Position numbers and translations under genes: made by a program. Positions 1 through 14,961 of a stretch of 64,000 bases of DNA are shown piece after piece. A model generated the notes under the pieces. It worked only from the letters and a program-made list of their open reading frames with translations. It had not been told where the DNA came from and did not search any database. How positions within the stretch are numbered: the first letter of the stretch is position 1; each line of letters opens with the position of its first letter. Source of the DNA: Salvelinus alpinus (Eukaryota > Chordata > Actinopteri > Salmoniformes > Salmonidae); contig NC_092094.1 in NCBI RefSeq assembly GCF_045679555.1, positions 18,809,905-18,873,904 of the forward strand, written 5' to 3'.

Positions 1-456
1 ACCTCATTCGCTCCATGACTAAGAAAGACACCTGTTCTGAAGGGTTACAGTTAGGTGCAAAAACTTGACGTACCCAGTTGCGGACCACTTTTTGGAAGCT
101 AACCACTCTATATTTTGTCCCTTCGCTATTTTGGCATCTAATACGTCACCCTTCCTAGGAGAGGGGGTGACCTTGACAATTTATTATTAAAACGAGAGGC
201 CGCCTGGATCTTTAATTTAAAGACCCTTGCTCCCTCCGGTCTCGGCATAGACTTTGATCTGAAGCCATTCTTGTGATTGTGTTTTTGCTATCCATTGTAA
301 ATAATGTTTGTAGGCCTATGTAGCCAAATGTTATCTATAATCTTATGTTAACCATTCATGCTTTTTTATATGTTCTATTTATATTTCTAAATCAACCAAT
401 GAAATCAAGCAACAGCCAGCCATGATTACAGTCACCTGTGTGTGTTCCTTTCAAAC
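1..456. other. Upstream sequence, probably cngb1 intron
   Basis: No exon, RNA gene or clear repeat is recognised here. The stretch lies upstream of the first cngb1 exon seen, so it is most simply intron of that gene; this is inferred from position only. Confidence 0.4.
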
Positions 457-1232
457 TATACTGAACAAAAATATAAACACAACATACAACAATTTGAATG
501 AGTTACAGTTCACATAAGGAAATATGTCAAATAAATTCTTTAGGCCCTAATCTATGGATTTCACATGACTGAGAAGGGGCGCAGCCATGGGTGGGCCCGG
601 GAGGGCATAGGCCCACCCACTGGGGAGCCAGGCCCAGCCAATCAGAATTTGTTTTTCTCCACAAAAGGGCTTTATTACAGACTGAAATACTCATCAGTTT
701 CATCAGCTCTCCGTGTGGCTGGTCACAGACGATCCTGCAGGTGAAGAAGCCGGAAGTGAAGGTCCTGGGCTGGCGTGGTTGCGTGTGATCTGCGGTTGTG
801 AGACTGGTTGGACGTACTGCCAAACTCTCTAAAACGACATTGAAGGCGGCTTATGGTAGATAAATTAACATTCAATTCTCTGGCAACAACTCTAGTGGAC
901 ATTCCTGCAGTCAGCATGCCAATTGCACGTTCCCTTAACTTGAGACATCTGTGGCATTGTGTTGTGTGACAAAACTGCCTTTTATTGTCCCCACCACAAG
1001 GTGTACCTGTGTAATGATCATGCTGTTTAATCAGCTTCTTGATATGCCACACCTGTCAGATGGATGGATTATCTTGGCAAAGGAGAAATGCTTACTAACA
1101 GGAATGTAAACAAATTTGTGCCCAAAATTTGAGAGAAATAAGCTTTTTGTGCGTATGGAACATATTTTATTTCAGCTCATGAAACATGGGACCAACACTT
1201 TACATGTTGCGTTTATATTTTTGTTCAGTATA
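457..1232 (-). mobile_element. Non-autonomous Tc1-like element, internally deleted
   Basis: The ends are perfect 22-bp inverted repeats: tatactgaacaaaaat... at 457-478 and its reverse complement at 1211-1232, flanked by TA-rich sequence as expected for Tc1/mariner. The interior keeps, on the minus strand, the N-terminal helix-turn-helix part of a transposase (about 1052-723; LRERAIGMLTAGMSTRVVAR, then a second HTH with STISRLQ). The catalytic DDE part is missing, and at about 776 bp the element is roughly half the length of a complete Tc1 element. It lies upstream of the first cngb1 exon seen here. A shorter piece of the same family lies at 58630-58760. Confidence 0.85.
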
Positions 1233-1389
1233 TATAAACTAGTGACCCGCAGTGTTTGTCATTGTACCCTGATGAAAACAACTTGGCTGTCGAAATTTTG
1301 GTTATAAAATGATTGCATCTGAGCTCCTAGAGTGTGAGGCTCTCCTTTTTCTTTTTCAAGTGAAGGGTTACAGTACCTTTTATTTCCAG

Positions 1390-5885
<4,496 letters not shown>

Positions 5886-6099
5886 GTTGTCTCCAAAAGC
5901 TTTAAAAGCTGTCTTCATGTGGAGAAAGGGATGCACTTTTTTGTCCATCAGTACTCTACTGCAGAGAGGGAGACCAGAGAGAGAAGAGCCATGGTTCCTA
6001 AAGATCAAGCAATTATGTCTCAGGAGTCACAGACTCACAGTTTCTGTTCCTTTATACCCATATAATCTTCTTTTAACTAACCCTTTGATACTTGTGAAG
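5886..6099 (+). other. Start of cngb1 3' untranslated/flanking sequence
   Basis: This is non-coding sequence directly after the cngb1 stop codon. No polyadenylation signal was noticed close to the stop. A possible AATAAA lies much further on at 8118-8123, which would imply a long 3' UTR containing repeats; this is a weak guess. Confidence 0.4.
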
Positions 6100-6634
6100 T
6101 ACACTGAGTATACCAAATTTGGAACACCTTCCTAATATTGAGTTCAACCCCCCCCCCCCCCCCTTTTCCCTCAGAACAGACTCAATTTCTCATGGAATGG
6201 ACTCTACAAGGTGTCAAAAGCATTCCACAGGGATGCTGGCCACAATGCTTCCCACAGTTGTGTCAAGTTGGCTGGATGTCTTTTGGGTGGTGGACGATTC
6301 TTGATACACACGGGAAACTGTTGAGCGTGAAACCCAGTGTTGCAGTTCTTGACACAAACCGGTGCGCCCGGCACCTTCTACCTAATATCCCGTTCAAAGG
6401 CACTTAAATATTTTGTCTTGCCGATTCACAATCTGAAAGGCACACATACACAATCCATGTCTCAATTGTCTCAAGGCTTAAATTTTTTTAAATCCTTCTT
6501 TAACCTGTTGCCTCCTTCATCTACACTGATTGAAGTGGATTTAATAAGGGATCATAGCTTTCAACTGGATTCACCTGGTCAGTTTATGTAATGCAAAGCA
6601 GGTGTTCTTAATGTTGTTTTGTATACTCAGTGTA
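6100..6634. mobile_element. Mariner/Tc1-type MITE downstream of cngb1
   Basis: The 535-bp element is bounded by inverted ends tacactgagtata (6100-6112) and tatactcagtgta (6622-6634), with a C homopolymer near the left end (about 6150). No transposase frame longer than fragments is visible, so it is non-autonomous or decayed. Confidence 0.75.
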
Positions 6635-8222
6635 TAGGGCCTAGGCTACCTAATTCCACAGGGATGGAGAAACGGGTGCTAAACTGATGTCTTTGATATT
6701 GCAGTATATGTTTGTGTTTACAATCCCAGAGGTAAATGTACCAATCAGCAATAATTGACACAGACATCATCTCATCAGGGGTATGACAAGGTGGTCACAC
6801 AGGGTACAGCTGTGTGTGTGGGGGAGGTCCTCTCCAAGTCTTCTGTTCTGTCTGTTTTCGGAAAAACAAATGCCTTCTCCTAAACCCTAGTTTTTGTTCA
6901 TTTTATTCCTTTTTTTAAATGCATTCAGTGAGGGGGGGGTGTGAAATGGGAAATACTATAAAAATGTTGGAATCTGAGGAAAGATTTTGAAATGTTTACG
7001 TTTTGTAAAGATGACCACTTATTTATAGTTTTGTTCAATGGAATGTTATTGCCTTATTTTTCATGGCCCTTGATAGTGTTTCTGGGGTGAATGGGTCAAT
7101 GATGTATATATTTTTCATCTGAAAATGTTGAAATGTGTACACTCCTTGAGTGTACGATTTTTATAATGGTCAGCTTGTCAATGTACATATTGTTTTGTAT
7201 GCAGAAAGATAGAAGTGCAGCTAATAATTTAATCAAGACTGGTAAACTGTCAATCATGAGTTCACCATGCCAGACAATCAAAGATTTACTTTTAGTCGGC
7301 AGCTATACCTTACAAAATCATTTTGAATTTAGCTGAACAAATGACACTTACAACAGCTTTTGACACTGATGGGTATGTTTAAAATGACTGTTTATAATTT
7401 TTTTACTAACTTGACAGATCAGAAGACGACTCATGTCCACAATTTATACATGAACAGTACATGTTTTTAAGTTAGAGGTTTTGTTATCTGTTGCATATAC
7501 TTTTTAATCATACTGTTAACCAAATGCTGTTTTCAAAAGTTTGTAAATACATTGTACATGGGGGGGGGGGGATTGTGTGTATTTTACATGAGTTTTTACA
7601 GGAAAATACTTAAACCCTTGAATTAAGTTTTTCAGGAAGCAATGCAAGGTGTAACATAATTGTATAGATCCTAAATTCACCAATGAAATACATAGGGTCT
7701 ATAAACCAGCTACCGAAACTGCCAGACAATGTGTAGCTTGTATGTGAATATTGTTATGTTGGTTGTTGACTACCTTCTTTGTGTATATGGTGTAGGTGAC
7801 AAAAGCTGTCATGCAACAGATGCTGAGAAAAAAACTTTTGTGATACACCTGCTTTTAATAGATGGGTTAGCTAACGATGTTCACGCTTCAATGGGGCAGA
7901 AGTCCATGAGTTGTTGTGATTCTGGATCGCCAGGTAGCTACCAACAATGACAAGAAACTGCCATGTGGGGTATCGCGAGTGACTTGTTTCAACTTGTTCT
8001 TGATGCCATGTCTTGTTTTGGCTGATTTCATGTCAATGCTAATATGGCTCAAATTCGCTACCTAGCTAACAAACAACAGTTAACAAATGCTCATTGTGCA
8101 AATATATTTATGTTTTCAATAAACATTGGAGACAATATAGTTTACATTGTCAACAATTTAAGCCAACCGCGTCTGTTTTGCCTCATAGTTGCGCAGGAGT
8201 TGATTTTGTTTAAGTGATAATG
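6635..8222. other. AT-rich intergenic sequence, no gene seen
   Basis: There is no supported exon or RNA gene. A G homopolymer occurs at about 7561-7571. An AATAAA at 8118-8123 is the only plausible distal polyadenylation signal for cngb1. Confidence 0.5.
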
Positions 8223-8333
8223 CCCGAGAAGCCGGTGTTTGGAGGATATATTGGCACGGTGTTGTTAGGCCCGAGATAAAGTCGAGGGCTGACAAACCGT
8301 GCCAATATATCCTCAGAACACCGGTTTCGAGGG
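8223..8333. repeat. Long near-perfect hairpin repeat
   Basis: Two 38-bp arms are inverted copies with few mismatches: 8223-8260 (containing ggatatattggcacggt) and 8296-8333 (containing accgtgccaatatatcc). The loop is 35 bp. The sequence could extrude as a cruciform or fold as an RNA hairpin. It resembles a dispersed salmonid inverted repeat I have seen before; function unknown. Confidence 0.7.
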
Positions 8334-8337
8334 GATT

Positions 8338-9553
8338 AACACTTTGGATTCTTTACTATTTTCTACATTGTAGAATAATAGTGAAGACATCAAACCTATG
8401 AAATAACACGTGGAATCATATAGTAACCAAATATATTTTATATTTGAGATTCTTCAAATAGCCACCCTTTGCCTTGACAGCTTTGCACACTCTTGGCATT
8501 CTCTCAACCAGCTTCATCTGGAATGTTTTTCCAAAAGTCTTGACGGAGTTCCCACATATGCTGAGCACTTGTTGGCTGGTTTTCCTTCACTCTGCGGTCC
8601 GACTCATCCTCAAACCATCTCAATTTGGTTGAGATCGGGGGATTGTGGATGCCAGGTCATCTGATGCAGCACTCCATCACTATCCTTCTTGGTAAAATAG
8701 CCCTTACACAGCCTGGAGGTGTGTAGGGTCATTGTCCTGTTGAAAAACAAATGATAGTCCCACTAAGCGCAAACCAGATGGGATGGCGTATCGCTGCAGA
8801 ATACTGTGGTAGCCATGCTGGTTAAGTGTGCCTTGAATTCTAAATAAATCATAGTGTCCCCAGCAAAGCACCCCCACACCATAACACCTCCTCCTCCATG
8901 CTTTACGGTGGGAAATACAAATGCGGAGATCATCCATTCACCTACACCGCGTCTCACAAAGACACGGCTGTTGGAACCAAAAATCTCAAATTTGGACTCC
9001 AGACCAAAGGACAAATTTCCACCAGTCTAATGTCCATTGCTTGTGTTTCTTGGCCCAAGCAAGTCTCTTCTTATTATTGGTGTCCTTTAGTAGTGGCTTC
9101 TTTGCTCTGTGAAGCATTTATTTGGGCTGCAATTTCTGAGGCTGGTAACTCTAATGAACCTATCCTCTGCAGCAGAGGTAACTCTGAGTCTTTCATTCCT
9201 GTGGCGGTCCTCATGAGAGCCAGTTTCATTATAGCGCTTGATGGTTTTTGCGACTACACTTGAAGAAACTTTCAAACTTCTTGAAATGTTCCTTATTGAC
9301 TGACCTTCATGTCTGAAAGTAATAATGGACTGTCGTTTCTCTTTGCTTATTTGAGCTATTCTTGCCATAATAGGGCTATCTTCTGTATACCACCCCTACC
9401 TTGTCACAACACAACTGATTGGCTCAAACGCATTAAGAAGGAAAGAAATTGCACAAATTAACTTTTAAGGAGACACACCTGTTAATTGAAATGAATTCCA
9501 GGTGACTACCTCATGAAGCTGGTTGAGAGAATGACAAGAGTGTGCAAAGCTGT
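8338..9553 (-). mobile_element. Decayed Tc1-like transposon, truncated
   Basis: The minus strand holds broken transposase frames. The N-terminal part at 9368-9087 reads MARIAQISKEKRQSIITFRH and GSHEDRHRN. The catalytic part at 9014-8704 includes TVKHGGGGVMVWGCFAGD and FQQDNDPTHLQAV in different frames. A long terminal repeat region with ttgacagctttgcacactct is seen on the left and its inverted counterpart at about 9520-9552, where the element stops abruptly. It belongs to the same family as 51243-52773, which lies in the opposite orientation. Confidence 0.8.
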
Positions 9554-9943
9554 TCATTCTAAATGTTCCATTGCCATATTGGCTGGCAACATTCTTATCC
9601 CTTGCTTGCTAGCTAGCCAACTATGGCTAACTTAGTCACGTCAAAAAGTGCAGCAAAAATAACAGCGAAGTAGCTGTTTTTTCCCCGTTTACATTTGTTA
9701 AAGCTGTTTTCTAGTGAATTTTTTTGGGGATACATCCATAACATCCATAACAATGAGCTAAGCTAATGAGGCATGATTTTGCCTGGCATAGAAAATGTTT
9801 TGACTGGATGAGAAACGCTGCCTGCCTGTCTGTCTCGTCCCGAAGACATTACTATGGGACAGCAGGAGATCTCAGCTGGAGATCGAAATTCAATATTGAA
9901 ACAATGTTGCAAATGTCGGAGAGACAGATGGCAAGGTTTATAC
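9554..9943. other. Unassigned spacer
   Basis: This lies between two mobile-element fragments. No coding frame or structure that I can support is present. Confidence 0.4.
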
Positions 9944-10606
9944 AAATAGCGAAATGCTTGTGCTTCTAGTTTTGACCGTGCAGTAATATCTAACAAGTAA
10001 TCTAACAATTTCACAACAACTACCTTATACACACAAGTGTAAAGGAATGAATATGTACATATAAATATATGGATGAGCGATGGCCGGCATAGGCAAGATG
10101 CAGTAGATGGTATAGAATACAGTATATACATATGAGATGAGTACTGTAGGGTATGTAAACATTATATAAAGTGGCATTGTTTAAAGTGACTAGTGATACA
10201 TTTATCACATCCAATTTTTTATTATTAAAGTGGCTAAAGATTTGAGTCAGTATGTTGGCAGCAGCCACTCAATGTTAGTGATGGCTGTTTAACAGTCTGA
10301 TGGCCTTGAGATAGAAGCTGTTTTTCAGTCTCTCGGTCCCAGCTTTGATGCGCCTGTACTGACCTCGCCTTCTGGATGATAGAGGGGTGAACAGGCAGTG
10401 GCTCAGGTAGTTGTTGTCCTTGATTATCTTTTTGGCCTTCCTGTGACATCGGGTGCTGTAGGTGTCCTGGAGGGCAGGTAGTTTGCCCCCGGTGATGCGT
10501 TGTGCAGACCTCACTACTCTCTGGAGAGCCTTACGGTTGTGAGTGGAGCAGTTGCCGTACCAGGCGGTGATACAGCCCGACAGCTCTCGATTGTGCATCT
10601 GTAAAA
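9944..10606 (-). mobile_element. 5'-truncated LINE 3' end
   Basis: On the minus strand 10598-10275 encodes the last 107 residues of a non-LTR reverse transcriptase ORF ([20 protein letters not shown] ... [13 protein letters not shown], stop). The 3' UTR follows down to about 9944 (agcgaaatgcttgtgcttct). It is the same family as the longer plus-strand copy at 30270-32239, which ends with identical residues. Confidence 0.85.
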
Positions 10607-11148
10607 GTTTGTGAGTGTTTTCGGTGACAAGACAAATTTCTTCTGCCTCCTGCCCTCAATCATGTCCACATCTACACTTGGTTTCAGAAACAGCCGGCCC
10701 TATCTCTCTCTCCCCCAGTCCATATTCTACCACCTTCTGCCTGATTGTCCACCCGTACGCGCTCTGCTTACCCCTTCTTCGCCGTGACTGCAGGATGTCC
10801 TTCTGAACTCCCTTTCAACCTCACCCGGTACACAAGTTTGTCCCGCCTTATCGTCAGTGGCAGTTCCCCACTATCCACCTGCAATGCCTCAACAGGCATT
10901 GTCCTGAAGGCACCCACAAACAGGGGCCGCCATCTTTATGCACCTCCCATATTAGGCTGGTTTGGATTTCTACGGGTGCAATTTTCACACCATTCTGGAC
11001 CTTTGAGGGTTTATGACATAGCCCCTCTAGTAATTTAATAGGATCTCTATGGAGGACATATATTTCGGTCACTTGATTACAATAGACAATATTTGATGTG
11101 AGTCTTTAAATGATACAGAGAAAATAAAATAATAAAGCAGTGAACAAC
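10607..11148. other. Unassigned intergenic sequence
   Basis: Short frames occur but none has recognisable domains or splice context. It lies just upstream of the proposed lrrc29 promoter. Confidence 0.4.
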
Positions 11149-11188
11149 TACGTCACCCAGAGAGCCCCTCGGTTTTAGTGTGACGTCA
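11149..11188 (+). promoter_or_regulatory. Candidate lrrc29 promoter with two CRE-like sites
   Basis: There is a half CRE, tacgtcac, at 11149-11156 and a full palindromic CRE, tgacgtca, at 11181-11188. They lie about 350 bp upstream of the ATG of the proposed first lrrc29 exon. CREB/ATF binding is inferred from motif identity only; no TATA box was noticed nearby. Confidence 0.35.
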
Positions 11189-11664
11189 GAAGGTTTGTTT
11201 TGATCTGCAGTCAGCTGATGGACCATCTGTACATTGCAAAGTAAAGAGGGTGATGCCATCTTCTTCGTGCTCTAAATTAAATGACTATTGTTGAAGTGTA
11301 AACAATATTTGAAATGCATCAACGGAGGTCAACTTGTCGAACCAGGTCTGATTGGGACGTGAATGACTGAAACTCAAGAGCTAACGTTAATGATTAACTA
11401 GCCAGTGAGGAAGCGATCTAGCTAATGTTAGCTACCGGTAACGGTAGTTGACAGAACTTGATGTTGTAGCTATAAAGGACTAAACTCAATCGTGTAATCC
11501 AAGGATATGATTTGGGATTAGTGAAATAACCATGGAAATGACTGAGTTACCTCTTGATGTAAGACTAATAGGCTAGTAGCCTATTTCATTCCTAAAATTG
11601 CTATTTTATAACTCTATCGGGCTAAGGCCAACATCCCGGTGTCGCCTCTTCACTGTTGACGTTG

Positions 11665-12003
11665 TGTCACGCCCTGACCATAGAGAGCCTTTTTATTCTC
11701 TATTTTGGTTAGGTCGGGGTGTGACTAGGGTGGGTAATCTAGGTTATTTTGTTTCTATGTTGGCCTGGTATGGTTCCCAGTCAGAGGCAGCTGTTTATCA
11801 TTGTCTCTGATTGGGGATCATATTTAGTCAGCCATTTCTCCACTGTGTTTTGTGGGATCTTGTTTTTGTGTTGTTGCCTGTGAGCACTCCTGAACATCAC
11901 GTTTCGTTTGTTCTTTATTGCTTTTGTGCGTTTCATTGAATAAACATATGGAACCCATATCACGCTGCGCCTTGGTCCAAATGTTCTTACGGCGATCGTG
12001 ACA
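11665..12003 (+). repeat. 5' LTR
   Basis: The 339-bp direct repeat begins tgtcacgccctgacca and ends cgatcgtgaca. The segment from ctttttattctc onward is repeated at 18297-18611 with few substitutions. Confidence 0.8.
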
Positions 12004-12174
12004 GAAGATCCCACCACACCAGGACCAAGCAGCGTGCCCAGGAGGAGAAGGTATCCTGGGCTTGGGAGGAGATCAAGGAGGAGAAGATATCCTGGACTTG
12101 AGAGGAAATAATGGGAGGACACGAAAGCCTTCCTTGGAAGCAGAAGCAAGGAGAAAAGAGAGGACAGTGACGCC

Positions 12175-14961
12175 GTGGTTCGCGGCCACATAGACAGCCC
12201 CAATTTTTTTTGTTGGGTAAGACACACGGGGTGGTTAGCGGGGCCGGGGAGTGAACCAGAGCCAGTCTGGGAAAAGATGGAGAAATTGGAGGAGAGTGAA
12301 CGGAGAGAGTCGGAGACCGTCAGTGAGTTGATGGAGAAATTGGAGGAGAGAGAAATGAGAGTTGTTGTGTTGGTGTATGATGCACGACATCGCCCTAAGG
12401 AGCGTGTTATCAGTCTGATGCCACCTGAGTCAGCTCTCCGTACTCGTCCTGAGGAGCGTGCTATCAGTCTGGTAAAATCTGTGCCGGCTCCACGCACCAG
12501 GTCTCCAGTACGCCTCCCCAGCCCTGTACATCCTGTGCCAGCTCTCCGCACTCGCCTTGAGGAGCCTGTTATCTGTCCGGTACCATGTGTGCCGGCTCCA
12601 CGCACCAGGTTTCCAGTACGCCTCCACAGCCCAGTACGTCCTGTGCCAGCTCCCCGCACTTGCCGTGCGAAGTGTGTCATCGTTCCGGTACAATTTGTGC
12701 TGGCTATACGCACCAGGTCTCCAGTGTGCCTCCACAGCCCAGTACATCCTGTGCCAGCTCTTCGCACTCACCCTGAAGTGCGTGTCACCAGTCTGGTGCC
12801 ACCTGTACCGGCTCCACGCATTAAGCCTCCAGTGCGCCTTCCCAATCCGGTACGTCCTGTGCCTGCTCCTCGCACTCGCCCTGAAGTGCGTGTCACCAGT
12901 CCGGTGCCACCTGTGCCGGCTCCACGCACCAGGCTTCCGGCGACGGTCCCCAGTCCAGAGCTTCCGGCGACGGTCCCCAGTCCAGAGCTTCTGGCGACGG
13001 TCCCCAGTCCAGAGCTTCCGGCGACGGTCCCCAGTCCAGAGCTTCCGACGACGGTTCACAGTCCGAAGCTTCCGGCGACGGTTCACGGTACGGAGCTTCC
13101 GGCGGCGGTTCACGGTCCGGAGCTTCCGGCGACGGTTCACGGTCCGGAGCTTCCGGCGACGGTTCACGGTCCGGAGCTTCCGGCGACGGTTCACGGTCCG
13201 GAACCTCCTGCGACGGTCCACGGTCCGGAACCTCCAGCTCCAGGGCAGGAGCCTTCCTCTGCACCGGGGCCCAGTCCAGGCACGGCGTCCAGTCCCGCTC
13301 CATGGCAAGAGCCTTCCTCTGCGCCGATGTCCAGTCCAGGCACGGCGTCCAGTCCAGCTCCAAGGCCAGAGCCTTCCTCTGTGCCGGTGCCCAGTCCAGG
13401 CACTGCGTCCAGTCCCGCTCCAAGGCCGGAGTCTTCCTCTGCGCCGGTGCCCAGTCCAAGCACGGCGTCCAGTCCCGCTCCAAGGCCGGAGCCTTCCTCT
13501 GCGCCGATGTCCAGTCCCGATCCATGGCAGGAGCCTTCCTCTGTGCCGGGGCCCAGTTCAGGCACGGCGTCCAGTCCCGCTCCATGGCAAGAGCCTTCCT
13601 CTGCGCCGATGTCCAGTCCAGGCACGGCGTCCAGTCCAGCTCCAAGGCCAGAGCCTTCCTCTGTGCCGGTGTCCAGTCCCGCTCCAAGGCCGGAGCCTTC
13701 CTTTGCGCCGATTCCCAGTCCAGGCACGGCGTCCAGTCCTGCTCCATCGCCGGAGCCTTCTTCTGCGCAGGGGACCAGTCCAGGCACGGCGTCCAGTCCA
13801 GCTCCAAGGCCGGAGCCTTCCTCTGCGCCGGTGCCCAGTCCAGGCCCTGCGTCCAGTCCCGCTCCAAGGCCGGAGCCTTCCTCTGCGCCGATGTCCAGGC
13901 ACAGCGTCCAGTCCCGCTCCATGGCCGGAGCCTTCTTCTGTGACGGTGCCCAGTCCAGGCACGGCGTTCAGTCCCGATCCGGAGCTTCCGGCGACGGTTC
14001 ACGGTCCGGAGCTTCCGGCGACGGTTCACGGTCCGGAGCTTCCGGCGACGGTTCACGGTCCGGAACCTCCTGCGACGGTCCACGGTCCGGAACCTCCAGC
14101 TCCAGGGCAGGAGCCTTCCTCTGCACCGGGGCCCAGTCCAGGCACGGCGTCCAGTCCCGCTCCATGGCAAGAGCCTTCCTCTGCGCCGATGTCCAGTCCA
14201 GGCACGGCGTCCAGTCCAGCTCCAAGGCCAGAGCCTTCCTCTGTGCCGGTGCCCAGTCCAGGCACTGCGTCCAGTCCCGCTCCAAGGCCGGAGTCTTCCT
14301 CTGCGCCGGTGCCCAGTCCAAGCACGGCGTCCAGTCCCGCTCCAAGGCCGGAGCCTTCCTCTGCGCCGATGTCCAGTCCCGCTCCATGGCCCGGAGCCTT
14401 CTTCTGTCCCGGTGCCCAGTCCAGGCACGACGTCCAGTCCCGATCCATGGCAGGAGCCTTCCTCTGTGCCGGGGCCCAGTTCAGGCACGGCGTCCAGTCC
14501 CGCTCCATGGCAAGAGCCTTCCTCTGCGCCGATGTCCAGTCCAGGCACGGCGTCCAGTCCAGCTCCAAGGCCAGAGCCTTCCTCTGTGCCGGTGTCCAGT
14601 CCCGCTCCAAGGCCGGAGCCTTCCTTTGCGCCGATTCCCAGTCCAGGCACGGCGTCCAGTCCTGCTCCATCGCCGGAGCCTTCTTCTGCGCAGGGGACCA
14701 GTCCAGGCACGGCGTCCAGTCCAGCTCCAAGGCCGGAGCCTTCCTCTGCGCCGGTGCCCAGTCCAGGCCCTGCGTCCAGTCCCGCTCCAAGGCCGGAGCC
14801 TTCCTCTGCGCCGATGTCCAGGCACAGCGTCCAGTTCCGCTCCATGGCCGGAGCCTTCTTCTGTGACGGTGCCCAGTCCAGGCACGGCGTCCAGTCCCGA
14901 TCCGGAGCTTCCGGCGACGGTTCACGGTCCGGAGCTTCCGGCGACGGTTCACGGTCCGTAA
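12175..14961 (+). CDS. Repeat-encoded Pro/Ser/Ala-rich ORF inside LTR element
   Basis: This 928-codon open frame starts from a non-ATG (GTG) codon; an internal ATG at about 12277 opens a charged segment, MEKLEESERRESETVSELME, that could form a short helix or coiled coil. It then runs through 36-residue repeats (PVPAPRTRPEVRVTSPVPPV type), nine-residue repeats (PATVPSPEL, PATVHGPEL) and 20-residue repeats (EPSSAPMSSPGTASSPAPRP). The monomers are multiples of three and stop-poor, so other frames and the minus strand are also open for long distances. Openness is therefore weak evidence of translation. No known domain. Confidence 0.3.
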   Translation: MVRGHIDSPNFFCWVRHTGWLAGPGSEPEPVWEKMEKLEESERRESETVSELMEKLEEREMRVVVLVYDARHRPKERVISLMPPESALRTRPEERAISLVKSVPAPRTRSPVRLPSPVHPVPALRTRLEEPVICPVPCVPAPRTRFPVRLHSPVRPVPAPRTCRAKCVIVPVQFVLAIRTRSPVCLHSPVHPVPALRTHPEVRVTSLVPPVPAPRIKPPVRLPNPVRPVPAPRTRPEVRVTSPVPPVPAPRTRLPATVPSPELPATVPSPELLATVPSPELPATVPSPELPTTVHSPKLPATVHGTELPAAVHGPELPATVHGPELPATVHGPELPATVHGPEPPATVHGPEPPAPGQEPSSAPGPSPGTASSPAPWQEPSSAPMSSPGTASSPAPRPEPSSVPVPSPGTASSPAPRPESSSAPVPSPSTASSPAPRPEPSSAPMSSPDPWQEPSSVPGPSSGTASSPAPWQEPSSAPMSSPGTASSPAPRPEPSSVPVSSPAPRPEPSFAPIPSPGTASSPAPSPEPSSAQGTSPGTASSPAPRPEPSSAPVPSPGPASSPAPRPEPSSAPMSRHSVQSRSMAGAFFCDGAQSRHGVQSRSGASGDGSRSGASGDGSRSGASGDGSRSGTSCDGPRSGTSSSRAGAFLCTGAQSRHGVQSRSMARAFLCADVQSRHGVQSSSKARAFLCAGAQSRHCVQSRSKAGVFLCAGAQSKHGVQSRSKAGAFLCADVQSRSMARSLLLSRCPVQARRPVPIHGRSLPLCRGPVQARRPVPLHGKSLPLRRCPVQARRPVQLQGQSLPLCRCPVPLQGRSLPLRRFPVQARRPVLLHRRSLLLRRGPVQARRPVQLQGRSLPLRRCPVQALRPVPLQGRSLPLRRCPGTASSSAPWPEPSSVTVPSPGTASSPDPELPATVHGPELPATVHGP
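12490..12945 (+). repeat. 108-bp tandem coding repeats (tier 1)
   Basis: About four degenerate copies of a 36-codon unit alternate ccagtacgtcctgtgcc-like and gtgccggctccacgcacc-like blocks. In the long plus frame they encode PVxPVPAxRTR...PVPAPRTR.. units. Confidence 0.7.
12947..13240 (+). repeat. 27-bp tandem coding repeats (tier 2)
   Basis: About eleven copies of a nine-codon unit, cttccggcgacggttcacgg plus seven bases, encode PATVHGPEL-type units. The same block recurs inside tier 3 near 13978-14100, 14905-15000 and 15958-16060. Confidence 0.75.

Noticed and set aside
11077..11259. 60-residue minus-strand frame near the lrrc29 promoter
   Set aside because: It is short, with no conserved motif, and overlaps the putative promoter; most likely chance.
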